Below are positions 20,662 through 31,897 of a stretch of 62,712 nt of DNA, piece after piece. Source of the stretch: Triparma columacea (taxonomy: Eukaryota > Sar > Bolidophyceae > Parmales > Triparmaceae); contig BRYA01000364.1 in assembly GCA_030267965.1 (NCBI GenBank), positions 1 to 62,712 on the forward strand. The letters are read 5' to 3'. Numbering within the stretch: the stretch's first letter is position 1; the number at the start of each line of letters is the position of its first letter. Position numbers and translations under genes: made by a program. Under the pieces are notes generated by a model that ran no database searches, was not told the origin of the DNA, and worked only from the letters and a program-made list of their open reading frames with translations.

Positions 20662-22497
20662 ATGCATCTTTCCCAAATTCTTCCCAAAATACCCAACTCA
20701 GCAGTATACTCTGGCAAAGAGCAATTCTTTGATCGTGAACTCACAGAGGTGACTTTTGCAAAGGGAGTGACAACGATTGGCGAATACGCCTTCCAAGGAT
20801 GCTCCTCCCTCGCAGCCATCACCATCCCGGACAGAGTGACGACGATTGGCGATTACGCCTTCAGGGGATGCTCCTCCCTCGCAGCCATCACAATCCCGGA
20901 AGGAGTTACGGAGATTAGCGATTGCGCCTTCGAAGGATGCTCCTCCCTCGCAGCCATCACAATCCCAGACTCTGTGACGACGATTGGCGCATACGCCTTC
21001 GCTGGATGCTCCTCCCTCGCAGCCATTACAATCCCGGACTCAGTGACAACGATTGGCCATCACGCCTTTGCAGAATGCTCCTCCCTCACGGCCACCACCA
21101 TCCCGGACGGAGTCACAACGATTGGCTATAACACCTTCTGCGGATGCTCCTCCCTCACGGTTATCACAATCCCAGACTCAGTGGCGACGATAAGCCATGG
21201 CGCCTTCTACGGATGCGACTCCCTCACGGCCATCACAATCCCGGACTCAGTGACGATGATTGGCGAAACCGCCTTCTACGGATGCGACTCCCTCGCAGCC
21301 ATCACAATCCCGGATTCAGTGACGTCGATTGGCGAGGGCGCCTTCGAAGGATGCCCCTCCCTCGCAGCCATCACAATCCCGGACTCTGTGACAACTATTG
21401 GCAATTACGCCTTCCAGGCATGCTCCTCACTCGCAGCCATCATAATCCCAGACGGAGTGACAATGATTGGCGAGTGCGCCTTCTCTGGATGCTCTGCCCT
21501 CGCATCCATCACCATCCTGGATGGAGTGACGTCGATTGGCAATGAGGCCTTCCTTTTATGCTCCTCCCTCGCAGCCATCATAATCCCGGACTCAGTGACG
21601 TCGATTGACAATGGCGCCTTCTCCGGATGCTCCTCCCTCGCAGCCATCACAATCCCGGACTCTGTGACGACGATTGGCAATGACGCCTTCCAGGGATGCT
21701 CCTCCCTCGCAGCCATTACAATCCCGGACTCTGTGACGACGGTTGGCAATTACGCCTTCAGATTTTGCTCCTCCCTCGCAGCCATCACAATCCCGGACTC
21801 TGTGACGTCGATTGGCAAAGAAACCTTCCACGGATGCTCCTCCCTCGCAGCCATCACCATCCCAGATGGAGTGACGTCGATTGGCAATGACGCCTTCCAC
21901 GGATGCTCCTCCCTCGCAGCCATCACAATCCCGGAAGGAGTGACGACGATTAGCAAATACACCTTCATGGGATGCTCCTCCCTGGCAGCCATCACAATCC
22001 CGGACGGAGTGACGTCGATTGGCGATGGCGCCTTCTACGGATGCTTCTCCCTCGCAGCCATCAAGATCCCGGAAGGAGTGACGACGATTGGCAAAAGCGC
22101 CTTCTACGGATGCTCCGCTCTGACGAGATTCAGTTTATCTCCTGCCGTCTCCATCGGTGAAGACTGCTTCTGGAACTGCGATGCCCTATTCCTTGCCGCT
22201 GTTAATCAAAATATGCCGACTATCGAGGACCTCCTCAATTCTAGGTGGCACAGCATACTTGAGCGTGTCACCGTTCTGTCCTGCCTCAAGACACTCTTTA
22301 CGGACCAGCCCAGGAGATTGGATAGAAATGGCCGGGAGAATGCTCTCGTAGTCTTCGTCACCAAGTGGATTCTCGCTGTGTCAGATAGGCTGAAGCGGAA
22401 GCGCATTCATGGAGATGAAGTGGTTGCGCTTCAGGGAACTGCGGCATGCAAGAGGCTCCCGAAGGATATGTGGAGAGTTATTCTTGAATTTTTGTAA
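20662..22497 (+). CDS. BspA-type leucine-rich repeat protein, 20 repeats
   Basis: One exon, 611 residues, no signal peptide. A 25-residue cap (ending ELTEVTFAK) is followed by 20 tandem 23-residue LRR_5/BspA units with consensus GVTTIGxxAFxGCSSLAAITIPD. The last unit degenerates into ALTRFSLSP. The DNA repeats as 69-bp units. The C-terminal part (SIGEDCFWNCDALFLAAV, NMPTIEDLLNSRWHS, KRLPKDMWRVILEFL) is shared with the three LRR genes at 46.8-51.6 kb, so all four belong to one family. The closing motif looks F-box-like, but this is weak. Such proteins probably serve as protein-binding scaffolds; the ligand is unknown. A plus-strand single-exon structure and high repeat similarity suggest recent expansion. 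Confidence 0.88.
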   Translation: MHLSQILPKIPNSAVYSGKEQFFDRELTEVTFAKGVTTIGEYAFQGCSSLAAITIPDRVTTIGDYAFRGCSSLAAITIPEGVTEISDCAFEGCSSLAAITIPDSVTTIGAYAFAGCSSLAAITIPDSVTTIGHHAFAECSSLTATTIPDGVTTIGYNTFCGCSSLTVITIPDSVATISHGAFYGCDSLTAITIPDSVTMIGETAFYGCDSLAAITIPDSVTSIGEGAFEGCPSLAAITIPDSVTTIGNYAFQACSSLAAIIIPDGVTMIGECAFSGCSALASITILDGVTSIGNEAFLLCSSLAAIIIPDSVTSIDNGAFSGCSSLAAITIPDSVTTIGNDAFQGCSSLAAITIPDSVTTVGNYAFRFCSSLAAITIPDSVTSIGKETFHGCSSLAAITIPDGVTSIGNDAFHGCSSLAAITIPEGVTTISKYTFMGCSSLAAITIPDGVTSIGDGAFYGCFSLAAIKIPEGVTTIGKSAFYGCSALTRFSLSPAVSIGEDCFWNCDALFLAAVNQNMPTIEDLLNSRWHSILERVTVLSCLKTLFTDQPRRLDRNGRENALVVFVTKWILAVSDRLKRKRIHGDEVVALQGTAACKRLPKDMWRVILEFL

Positions 22498-22668
22498 CTC
22501 TAAAATCAATGTTGAACAATTTAGGCAAGAAAAGTGTCATAGTCTTAGCTCTTTTTCAGAAGCGACATGCTCTTCACAATTACTAGTATCTCCTTCCTTC
22601 GAAATAATTCAATTTTTGCCATTTCTCACTTTGCTTCAATCTCAAGATCTCACTGAAACAAGTGAAAT

Positions 22669-24285
22669 ATGAAAAACAAAATAATATCATCATTATGTCT
22701 TTCACTGATCTGCATTGTACTTGCTGAATCGAAAACAGTAGGTCGAGCAGATAATCTTTCTTGGGGAATGAAAGCAGCACCCAAAGTTTCAGAAACAAAC
22801 AATATCTTCCATCAGCATCGGAGATCAAAAAGATTTAACTCAATCCTTGCTTCATCTCGGCAACGTCGCGTTCCCTTGTTATCAAAACTCTCGAGAATCC
22901 TAAAGACTGTAGTGAAGCAGCCGCAACAGTGTTTTCCTTGGAGGCGAACTTGTCATTTTATCGTCATCAACGCGGCAATTTATGCTGTCCTGCATCGAAT
23001 AATGACAATTTTTGGTCCTCAGAAGGTGATTTACAGTGCAAATTGCGTTGTATTCGCAACTTGGTGGATCGCTATTGGCAAATCTCTACACATGACGATG
23101 AATTGGAAGGAGTTTTGGAATGACCTCGAGGAAGTTATTGATAGAGAGCAGCAGGAGAGCCCTTCTATCGTAGATGGTGTAGGCAAGCATTTATCTTTCG
23201 GGTGGAACCGGGACAAACATCTTTTGACAAAGTGTAAACTTCAGGGCTTCATGGAAACGCATTTCGTAGCTTCTTCAGATTGTTTAACTATGCTGTCTCT
23301 CCCATTCACACTATTCTGCAGTCAGTTCTCACACATATCCCCTCTTCATATCTCCTCTAATCTACTTGCCCTTTCACACTTCGCTGATGCCGGAATTCAG
23401 AAGCTCGGAAAGTCCAGCTTTTCGCATTTATATCTGTTATCCTGTATTTCTTCGCAACTATTTAGCGTAGTTTGGAACAAAATTATACCGGGGCCAATAA
23501 TTAATGCCCTTGGAGCATCGGGTGCAATTTATGGTGTCATGACGTCAATAATGTTGGATCCCTCAACAAGGACCAGACTGCCAAAGTTTAGGTACAAGGT
23601 GAATTCCACTGGTGAAAAGATCACTTTAACGTCGCGTGAAATCCTTTTGATTTTTGTTCTCGGGGATCTTTCAGGGCTAACCAAAGATGTGAAATATGTT
23701 GGGCAAGTTTTTTCTTCCATCAAAGAATTACTTGACGAAGAACTCATGACCGCTGGCACACTAAAAGATAATGAGGATAAAAAGGCGGCTGACGCAGACG
23801 AGGATCGAATTTCTGTGGCATATGATTCTCATATTGGTGGTGCAATCGGAGGTTTAATCTTTCATGCATATACTCAGATTTCAGGGGAAAGTAACAAGAG
23901 GAGGAAGAGGAGGGGCAAAGGTCCAAGAAGGGAAAGGAAATCTAATGAAAAGAACCACGAACAAAATAGGGACGACAGCAATGAAAGACAAGAGGCTAAC
24001 AGCCGAAACAAGAGTCGTAAGAGTGGTACCGATGATGAGAAAAGAAGAGGTGGCAGCACCTCACAAGCTTCCAAAAGCTGCAATCCCTACGCTGTCCTTG
24101 GAATCCAAAAAAGTGCAGACGCTTCAGAAATTAAGAAAGCCTACTATAAACTCGCTCTGGAACACCATCCTGACAAAGGAGGGTGCGAGAGAAGATTCAA
24201 GGAGATTCGTGATGCTTATGAGATTTTATCAGACCAACAAAAGAGGGACAACTATGATAAGTACAGGCGGTCGAGTGAAATATGA
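22669..24285 (+). CDS. Rhomboid-type intramembrane protease fused to a J domain
   Basis: An uninterrupted 538-residue ORF. A signal-like N-terminus ([15 protein letters not shown]) precedes a rhomboid domain with several membrane helices. It has HISSN (His227, Asn231), the nucleophile in GASGAIYG (Ser284) and SHIGGAIGG (His388), the expected catalytic set. A long insert (about 300-380) separates the Ser and His helices. A highly basic linker ([14 protein letters not shown]) leads to a C-terminal J domain, about 471-535 (NPYAVLGI...[14 protein letters not shown]...RDAYEILSD), with HPD at 500-502. The rhomboid would cleave membrane substrates, and the J domain would recruit an Hsp70 on the same side. 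The fusion is in one exon, so it is not a splicing artefact of my annotation. The membrane of residence is unknown. Confidence 0.88.
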   Translation: MKNKIISSLCLSLICIVLAESKTVGRADNLSWGMKAAPKVSETNNIFHQHRRSKRFNSILASSRQRRVPLLSKLSRILKTVVKQPQQCFPWRRTCHFIVINAAIYAVLHRIMTIFGPQKVIYSANCVVFATWWIAIGKSLHMTMNWKEFWNDLEEVIDREQQESPSIVDGVGKHLSFGWNRDKHLLTKCKLQGFMETHFVASSDCLTMLSLPFTLFCSQFSHISPLHISSNLLALSHFADAGIQKLGKSSFSHLYLLSCISSQLFSVVWNKIIPGPIINALGASGAIYGVMTSIMLDPSTRTRLPKFRYKVNSTGEKITLTSREILLIFVLGDLSGLTKDVKYVGQVFSSIKELLDEELMTAGTLKDNEDKKAADADEDRISVAYDSHIGGAIGGLIFHAYTQISGESNKRRKRRGKGPRRERKSNEKNHEQNRDDSNERQEANSRNKSRKSGTDDEKRRGGSTSQASKSCNPYAVLGIQKSADASEIKKAYYKLALEHHPDKGGCERRFKEIRDAYEILSDQQKRDNYDKYRRSSEI

Positions 24286-24447
24286 CGGAGGGGGGAGGGG
24301 TGATAGTACATCCCTCTGTCGCCCCCCAAGCTACCAAACAAATACCACATTTTCAAACATAATTTCAATTTCACATTTATTTATATCATTATTTATTCAC
24401 TTATCCCCGTCCCATTTCACCCATTACTTTATCATTATATTTAAATA

Positions 24448-27400
24448 ATGAAGAAAGGAAGAAATGAAAATAACACATCAACAGGCGATACATCAACAAG
24501 TGATACATCAATTGATAGAACAATACGATCTGTAGTATCCTCAGACCCTCAATTATGTCAAATATTACACGAAGGAGTCGTCCAAATGTTGAAAAATAAC
24601 CCTCATCTTTCCAGAGAAGAAGCAATTAAAAAGGTTGTCGATCATGTGCTATCTGATACGAACGTTGTCAACGTACTCAAACAGAAAGTTAACATCATAT
24701 CATCAAATTATTACACCCCGTCAATTGCCTCCTCAATTGCCCCCTCTATTGCCCCCTCTATTGCCCCCTCAACTTCTCCAACCATCTCCTCAAATACCGC
24801 TTCAATTACCGAGTCGACTTCTCCAATTACTTCCCCAATTACTTCCCCAATTACCTCCTCAATCATCACCAACGATGATACCCATCCCACCCCTATAACC
24901 AAGTCAACACCTCTCACAACCAAGAAGCCATCTCCAAAGCAATCTCCAAAGCAATCTCCAAAGCAATCTCCAAAGCCATCTCCAAAATCATCTCTAAAGC
25001 CATCTCCGTCCAAACTATCATCCAAATCATCGTCCAAATCATCGTCCAAATCATCACCCAAATCATCACCCAAATTATCACCCAAATTATCACCCAAATT
25101 ATCACCCAAATTATCCACACGTTCAACTAACAAACATCCAGGAAAAAAGGCAGTTCAGTTCAAGGGATCTCCTCAGTACAAGTCAAGTCCTCCCCTCTCC
25201 CTCTCTCCCCCCCCCCCACCTGCAACCAAGGCCACGCTCAAGTCCCCAAAGGCTAAGCTCCCACCCTCCCCGATGAAGCAGTCCCCACTGAAGAAGAAGA
25301 AGGCCGCTACAACTAAGGCTGCCACCTCATCTCCCGCTGCACCCTCTCTAGAAGCAGTCGATCAATCAGGTGAGGGGATGGGCGAGAAGTAAAAAGAAAA
25401 GCACCCCAAACCTACCCCTCATCCTCACCCACTTTCGCAACCCTGCTCCAGACCTCCCCCCTCCCCCCCCTCCCGCCACTACCGCCCCTTCCTCCACTTC
25501 CACCACCCCTCTTCCCCCCGCCGCCGCCCCTCACTCCCCCTCCAAAGTCGCCACCAAGGAGGTCCACTTCTCCGCCCTCAACCCTAACCCTCAGCTGAAC
25601 CTCTCCAACCCTTCCAGGTCCTCTCTCCTCCAGTCCGACCCTGAGCCCGATTCCCCCGGCGTAGGTTCAAGAGGTTCAGCGACTGGTAGCGCCAGTACCC
25701 CCCCCGCCCAGAACGCCAGTCAGACCTCCAACTCCTCCGTCGTGTCCTGGGAGGATCTCGAGGCCCGCTGTTCGTCAGACGTCAACTCCAGGGACCCCTC
25801 ACGCCAGGCCTCGGGACCCCCCTCAAGATCCTCCCGCTCGGGACTGTCATCACCGGCAATTGAGCCGGCGCTCAGCCCTATCAATACTTCAAAGTCAAAG
25901 ATTTCATTCAACTCAACCACGAGCGTCATCACTGAGGCGGCAAACAGACTTAGGCAACAGGAGAACGGGACGGGAGAAGCGGCAGGGGAAGGTGAGGGGA
26001 GGGAAAAAACGGACAAAGACAGAGGGTGTGACGTTGGTGGTATTTCCGCAATATGTACTTTGTCTTACCTCCCCCCCCACCCCTCCCCCCCCACACCTCC
26101 CCCCACAACCCTTCCCCTCAGTTGGAAACTCACCCAAGGTCGTAATGTTCTCCGCCCGTCGTAGCAACATAATCGACACCTCCATATCAGACATGACCGC
26201 GATCTCCCCCATGTCAAACGCCTCCCGTTCAAACGCCGCGTCTCCCCCCCCCCTCGACCTTCTCTCCAACGACCCCTCGACCGCCACAGCGGCAGCCGCC
26301 GCGACGGCCGCGGGGGGAGGGGCTACGAACCACCCGCACTTTGAAGAACCGGAGGAGGAGTACGTGCAGACTAAACCTAACCCGGCAGCGAACGCGGCGG
26401 AGAGGCTGAAGAAGGTGAGGGTTTAATTAAAGGGGCAAAAACGGCGAACGGCGAAAGGAATACCGAGACAGTTATGAGACCTCCACTATTATAGTTGACT
26501 TACTCCCCCCCCCCCCCCCCCGCGTGCGCAGCTTATTCGTCGCGCGGAGTCCGGAGGCTCCAGGAACTCTGCCCCCGTGCCCCTTGAGGCTGCCTTCTCT
26601 CACTTTGACCAGTCCCACACCGGCGTAATTACCCCCCAGGACCTCCAGGAGGGTCTTAAGAAGCTCGGGACGAGCTTCCACTTTTCCCTCGACGAGTGCA
26701 GAGCCCTCCTCCAGACCCTATCCAAGAAGAATACCCCCACCGAAGGCATATCACTCCTGGGTTGGTACAGGGCCCTGGGCCGCAACTCCCCCCCCCCCAG
26801 GGAGGAGGAGGGCGACAGTTTGCGGAGGCCCGTGGCGGACCTGGCTAAGAGCCCGGTGATCAGGGGGGAGGACGCGGCGAACAGGCTGAGGGACCTGGTG
26901 CTAAGGGCGGAGCTGGAAAACGGTACACCGCTTGAGTCGTCCTTCCAACTCTTCGACCAGTCAGGTGAGATATATACGGTAGATTAAAAACGACGAACGC
27001 AACAAAAGCGAGAAACACTAACTCGGCCCACACTCTCTCTCTCCGCTTGCTTTTAGGGTCTGGTTTCATCACGGCATCTGATTTCCACCGCGCCTTGCGT
27101 TCCCTCCAGAACGGATCCTTCGCTCACCTAGACGACGACTGCTGCGAGGAGCTCGCAGCCCTTTTTGACGTCAACCAGGACGGGCAGGTTTCCCTCCTCG
27201 ACTTCTACAGGTTCATGGGTAGGAGATCCCCTCCACTCAAACCGCAAGAGAACGAAGGAGAGGAGGAGGAGGTAAGCGACTTTGAACTTGAAAACGAGGG
27301 AGAGGACGAGAACGGCGAGGATGAACAGGAGGACATAACCCCGAGCAGCAATGCCAAGATGAACAATAGCAAGACTGAGAAACTGAGGGCCGCCCTCGAA

Positions 27401-29529
27401 CCCATTTCAGGTGAGAACGAAACCACCCCCGCTCTCCCTTGCTGCAACATGCCCGTCTTAGTTCATAAGTCTCATAACACCCTTTCCCCTTCTACCCCCA
27501 CAACAGACAACGGCACCTTGAGGTCGATTATCAAGACCCTCGAGGTGGACAGGAACAAGAGGGTTGTTGGAGCTAATCTAATCAAGGCGATAAATGCGTC
27601 CTCTACCGGCGCTTCCCTGTCCGACGACGACGCGTCGCACCTTATAAATATGTTCGTTGTCGACGGCGAGGTTGACGTCTGCCTCTACGAGTTCTACAGG
27701 TTCATGGGAAGGGAGCTCGACGAGGAGGAGGACGAGGAGGAGATGGAGGTCGCGGAGCTAGCGGAGGACGGGGGGGAGAAGAGGGAAGTAGAGGAGACAG
27801 GACACCCACCGGCAATCTCACCGACGCTGGGAGAAAGGTTCAAGGCGGCCATGGCGAAGGCCAACAAGCAGGTAGACCTCACGTCGATCCTAGCAAAGTG
27901 CGACTACCAAGGCGAAGGCAAGGTGTCCGTGGAGGATCTCCGGTCCACGATGCTGAACAGCGGTATGTTCACCAGCTTCTCAGACGGGGAGCTTCAGCAG
28001 ATCTTGGGAATGTTCGACGCCAACGACGACGGCACTGTCAGCCTAAACGAGTGGTACGCCGCAGCTGGACAGACTTATGACGAGGCGAAAGGTGAGGAGG
28101 GGCGAAGGGGGGGGGGGGAGGGGGAAGAATCCGACGAGAGCTGATGACGCCTTGCAACTAACTAACCGAACTATCTCCCCATTCTGCCCCCCCCCACCTA
28201 CCCCCACCGCCAACTCTTCTTTACGCAGCTGCTGAATCTGTCTTTAGGCGCTTAATCCCAGTTGAAACCGAAGTCCTCGACGATGTCGTTCGACCGCTAC
28301 TCTCTAACGCCCCAGACAGCAGAAGCTGCTGCACCATAACAGACTTTGAATCACTTGTCTCCTCACTAGACACCCAAAATAATGTCCCCCTAAAGCTCAT
28401 ACACACAATAGCGAACAACCTCTCAGCCGAATCTACCGACAATGTCATCAATTTTACCGACGTGTATAAGCTCTTCAACTACGAATTCAACCCTTCGTTC
28501 TTCACTGGCAAGGCCGGATTGAACACCTCCAACCTCTCGGTTTCTACCGCCGACATGTCTGATCTACCATCTACGCCGGAATCCGCCAAGAAGAACAAGA
28601 GCCCGAAGAAGTCCAAGTCACCAAGCTCGAAGAAGGCCAAGTCACCGAGCCCCAGGAAGGGCAAGTCACCGAGCCCAACCAAGAAAGCCGAGAAGGCCTC
28701 GCCCAAAAAGTCTCTAAAGGCAATTTCACCAAAGGCAGCTTCCCCGAAGAGATCCCCGAAGGCTATCAAACGAAAGTCCCCCACGAAGGCTTCACCCGTC
28801 TTGAAGAAATCACCTCCCAAGGTGGAGCCTGCATTGGTTGATTCCGACGAGGATTACGAGGACGAAGATTTCGAAGATTCCGGGGACGTACAGGGCGCGG
28901 GTGCGATGGACGACGTCTTCCTCAATCACTCCAGCGTGATGGAGGAGAGCTACGGGGAGGAAGACTTCGAGGATGACTTTGCGGAGGAGGAGGAACTGAA
29001 GAATTTGAGCAAGGACGTTGAAGAGAGGAAGAAGAAAAAGGAGCAGGAGCAGGAGCAGGTGGAGGAAGGGGAGGAGGAAGAAGACGATGATTATGGAGAC
29101 GAAGACGATTTTGATGACTACGACCCTGAGGATGACAAACCAAAGTCGTGCCTCAAGGATCCGAGCAAACCTAAGGTCGGAATGAAGAGGAATGTAAAGT
29201 TCCTCGGCAAGCTCGTCACCTCAGTGAACACAAGGCCTAAGACCCTGGCGGAGGATGTCAAGGGTTTGTTCTACACTGAGGAGGAGATCACCAACTTTGA
29301 AGATGCAGCCTACATCGAGGAGCAGAGGGGCATGGAGCCCGGCTCGTTGGACGACCGTCTGCCCTTGAATGCGCTGGGGGCCGGGCAAGTGGTGGGCGTG
29401 GCTTCAGGGGCTGGGGCAGGGTTGGGGGGTCAAGTAGAAATTGACGACGAAGATGCCCTCGAAACCTTCGAAGACTACGACGACGACGACTTCGACAATG
29501 GAGGGTTCGGGAGCGATGACGACTTTTAA
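24448..29529 (+). CDS. Large EF-hand protein with Ser/Pro/Lys-rich regions
   Basis: Seven exons (24448-25369, 25452-25991, 26122-26414, 26532-26964, 27057-27410, 27507-28091, 28229-29529) give 1475 residues; all phases agree and the total is divisible by three. Residues 1-300 are helical, then Ser/Thr/Ile/Pro repeats, then SPK repeats. The middle holds paired EF-hand-like modules: FSHFDQSHTGVITPQDL, LFDQSGSGFITASDF, LFDVNQDGQVSLLDFYRF, CDYQGEGKVSVEDL and MFDANDDGTVSLNEWY. Some loops have full Ca-binding residues and others are degenerate. The C-terminus alternates SPK/SPR basic repeats with very acidic stretches, near the motif NVKFLGKLVTSV. It is probably a calcium-responsive cytoskeletal or ciliary scaffold (inference). 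Exon 1 could belong to a separate gene, but its phase fits exon 2 exactly. Confidence 0.75.
24716..25115 (+). repeat. Coding short-unit repeats (PSIA, SPKQ, SSKS/SPKL)
   Basis: In exon 1 of the EF-hand gene there are several 12-bp arrays. IAPS-type units lie at about 24730-24770, ITSP at 24820-24860, SPKQ (tctccaaagcaa) at 24930-24985 and SPKL (tcacccaaatta) at 25060-25115. All keep the reading frame. Confidence 0.85.
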
Positions 29530-29627
29530 CGCATGCGCGATTTTATATTTGAACGAGATAAACTTTTGCATCCAGATACTGTACAGTGTTTCTCATTCTG
29601 CTTCCACAAATCTTCTTGGTCTCCAAT

Positions 29628-31749
29628 ATGGACCAATCATTCCCGGACGTGCTAAACGATCGTATAGCTGCCACCATACTGTCGAAAGCGATATCAGAGG
29701 GGTTGTTAAGCCGAGAATGGGTCGCTCAAGTGTCCAATTCATTAGTTTCCTCGACTACCCAAACGAAGGGAGAGGGTGAAAAAAGGTTACCTGCTTCAGA
29801 CGAGCAGAATGAAGGCGGCGCATCCAGGAGTGGAGGAACAAAGAGACCTCTATCCGCAGGCAATCGCTCCGATCCCCAGAAGATGACAACGAATATGAAA
29901 GAGAAGAAGAAGCCTAAAGCCTTTGATCTTTCCACCAAGCTCCAGAGGCACGTGGCATTCAGGCTTGCGTATGACGGCGAAGCTTACCAAGGCTTTTCTC
30001 AGAACGTTGGCACTCCCGGAGACGAGAGCGTGGAGAGGTACCTCTTTGAGGCCCTCGTGAAATGTAGGCTGATTGAGGTGAGAAAGGGTAACGGAGAGAA
30101 GCTTCTGTTGGGCTCTTCGTTTATGGTTAACATGTCAACAACAGTGACAGCCTCACTCACCTCCTCGCCTCTTCACTTTGGCCCGACGCAGAAACGCCAG
30201 ACTTGTTGTTACAGCAGGTGCGGTCGTACGGACAAGGGCGTCAGTGCCTTCGGTCAGATAATAGCCCTCAAAGTTCGTTCCGCGTTCCCTCTGTCCACGC
30301 CCTTGAGTGACCTGCCTTCCAATCCCAATGACTCGATCCCTGTGACGACTACCAAGGTCAACAAAAAGACCGGGGAGGAGGAGACCAAGACGACAATGGT
30401 CAAGGAGTGCGACTACATTAAGATGCTCAATGGGTGCCTCCCCCCGGAGTTACGCGTGATTAGCTGGGTCCCGGTGACGGAGGAGTTCTCCGCGCGCTTC
30501 TCTTGCATGGTGAGAAATGGACGAACAATTGAAAGAACGGACCGGCACACCTTGTTCAACGCTATCCATCCTCGCTCCCCTCGACTCTACCCGTCCTAAC
30601 AAATGACCCCCCTTACCACCTCTTGTCTCGCTCCGTTTCACATCCAGAGCCGCACATACCGTTACTTTTTCCCTCGCCGCAACCTGGACTTGGCCGCGAT
30701 GAGGGCTGGGCTGGCCAAGATCGTCGGCGACCACGACTTCAGGAACATGGCCAAGATGGACACTGAGCACGTCTCGAATTTCAGGTAAGCTTAGCCCCTG
30801 GAGCGACGAGCGAAAAGGTAGCCTCGAAGCTGCTGTCCTATTCTATTGCTGGTTATTATATTTGCACCCAAACCCCCTAATCCTGAACTACTTTTCTTTC
30901 GCAGGAGGGTCATATACTCAGCTGAGATAATCGAGACCATGGGCGGTTCTGGAGGTTCTAGGGAGGGTTGTTATTTCCAGATCAAAGGCCAGGCCTTTCT
31001 CTGGCACATGGTCAGGAACATTGTACAGGTCATGTTCTTCATTGGGGAGGGGAAGGAGGAACCTAGCGTTGTGGACGAGCTGTTTGACGTGGAGGAAGTA
31101 CCTGGGAAACCGAATTATCAAATGGCGAGCGACCTACCGCTTGTGTTACACAGGTGTGACTTCAGCAAGTGAGTGAGAGAGGGATTAGTTTGTAACAGAG
31201 GGGGTGGGGTAGGGGGTGGTGACCAAAATAATTTCTCAACCCCCATCACCCCTCCCCCCCCCCTTCCTCAGCCTCGACATGCTCTCCTCCGCTTCAAACC
31301 TCTGGGACGTCCAGTGTCACTTGGAGAAAAGGTGGAACCGTTTCAAGATAAAGTCACTCCAGATCGAGAACGGCATCGACTCCATCGCATCAGAGTGCAC
31401 AGTCGACAGCGAAGAGGTCCAGGCTTGGGCCAGGAATAAGTTCGACGTCGGAGACGACCTGGTAGTAGGGGGGGGAAAGATATCTTGGGGCGAAGCTCTC
31501 TCGGCTTTGGAAAAATCTGGGATAAGACCTGGACCACACCATAAGCCTCCGGATCACACGAAGTTGATGGAGAGGGGGAAGGGACTTACGTATGAGGAGA
31601 AGGTGGGGCAAATGCAGGGTAAGAAAAAGGAGAGGTACGAAGCTGCGATGGCGAAGAGAAAGGGGGAGGGGGTGGATAAGGAATTTTATAGGTGGAAACA
31701 AGAACAGGGAGGATCGGGTATGGGGGGAGGTAGAAAGGGAGGAGAGTAA
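29628..31749 (+). CDS. PUS3: tRNA pseudouridine(38/39) synthase, PUS3/Deg1 type
   Basis: Five exons (29628-30077, 30192-30509, 30648-30784, 30905-31168, 31272-31749) give 548 residues with matching phases. The TruA fold is clear: AFRLAYDGEAYQGFSQN, then YSRCGRTDKGVSAFGQ, whose Asp164 is the catalytic residue. RYFFPR, DFRNMAKMD and QAFLWHMVRNIVQVMFFIG follow. RCGRTDKGVSAFGQ and the NMAK context favour the PUS3/Deg1 branch, which makes pseudouridine at positions 38 and 39 of tRNA anticodon stems. The ATG at 29628 is the first in frame. The N-terminal 100 residues are low-complexity and basic, and the tail (MERGKGLTYEEKVGQMQGKKKERY) is conserved in this family. Location is probably nucleus or cytosol. 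Confidence 0.92.
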
Positions 31750-31897
31750 GGACAACGAAATCTGCAAGACAAGAAAACGTTTTTTTTTAAACAGAACAAT
31801 CTTTTGACCTAGTTCCTACATTTCATTCTATGGTGTTGTGTTTTCTTGGGACGTAATCCCATTTCCTATCTTAAATTAAAAATTTTCGCTCCGACCT

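Noticed and set aside
20662..22497. Regular 69-bp repeats as a possible CRISPR or satellite
   Set aside because: The units encode a standard LRR and vary at solvent positions. There are no spacers of unique sequence, and the host is eukaryotic.
24711..25133. Minus-strand ORF rich in DDLGD repeats
   Set aside because: It is antisense to the SPK and PSIA repeats of the EF-hand exon 1; the plus strand continues in phase into later exons.
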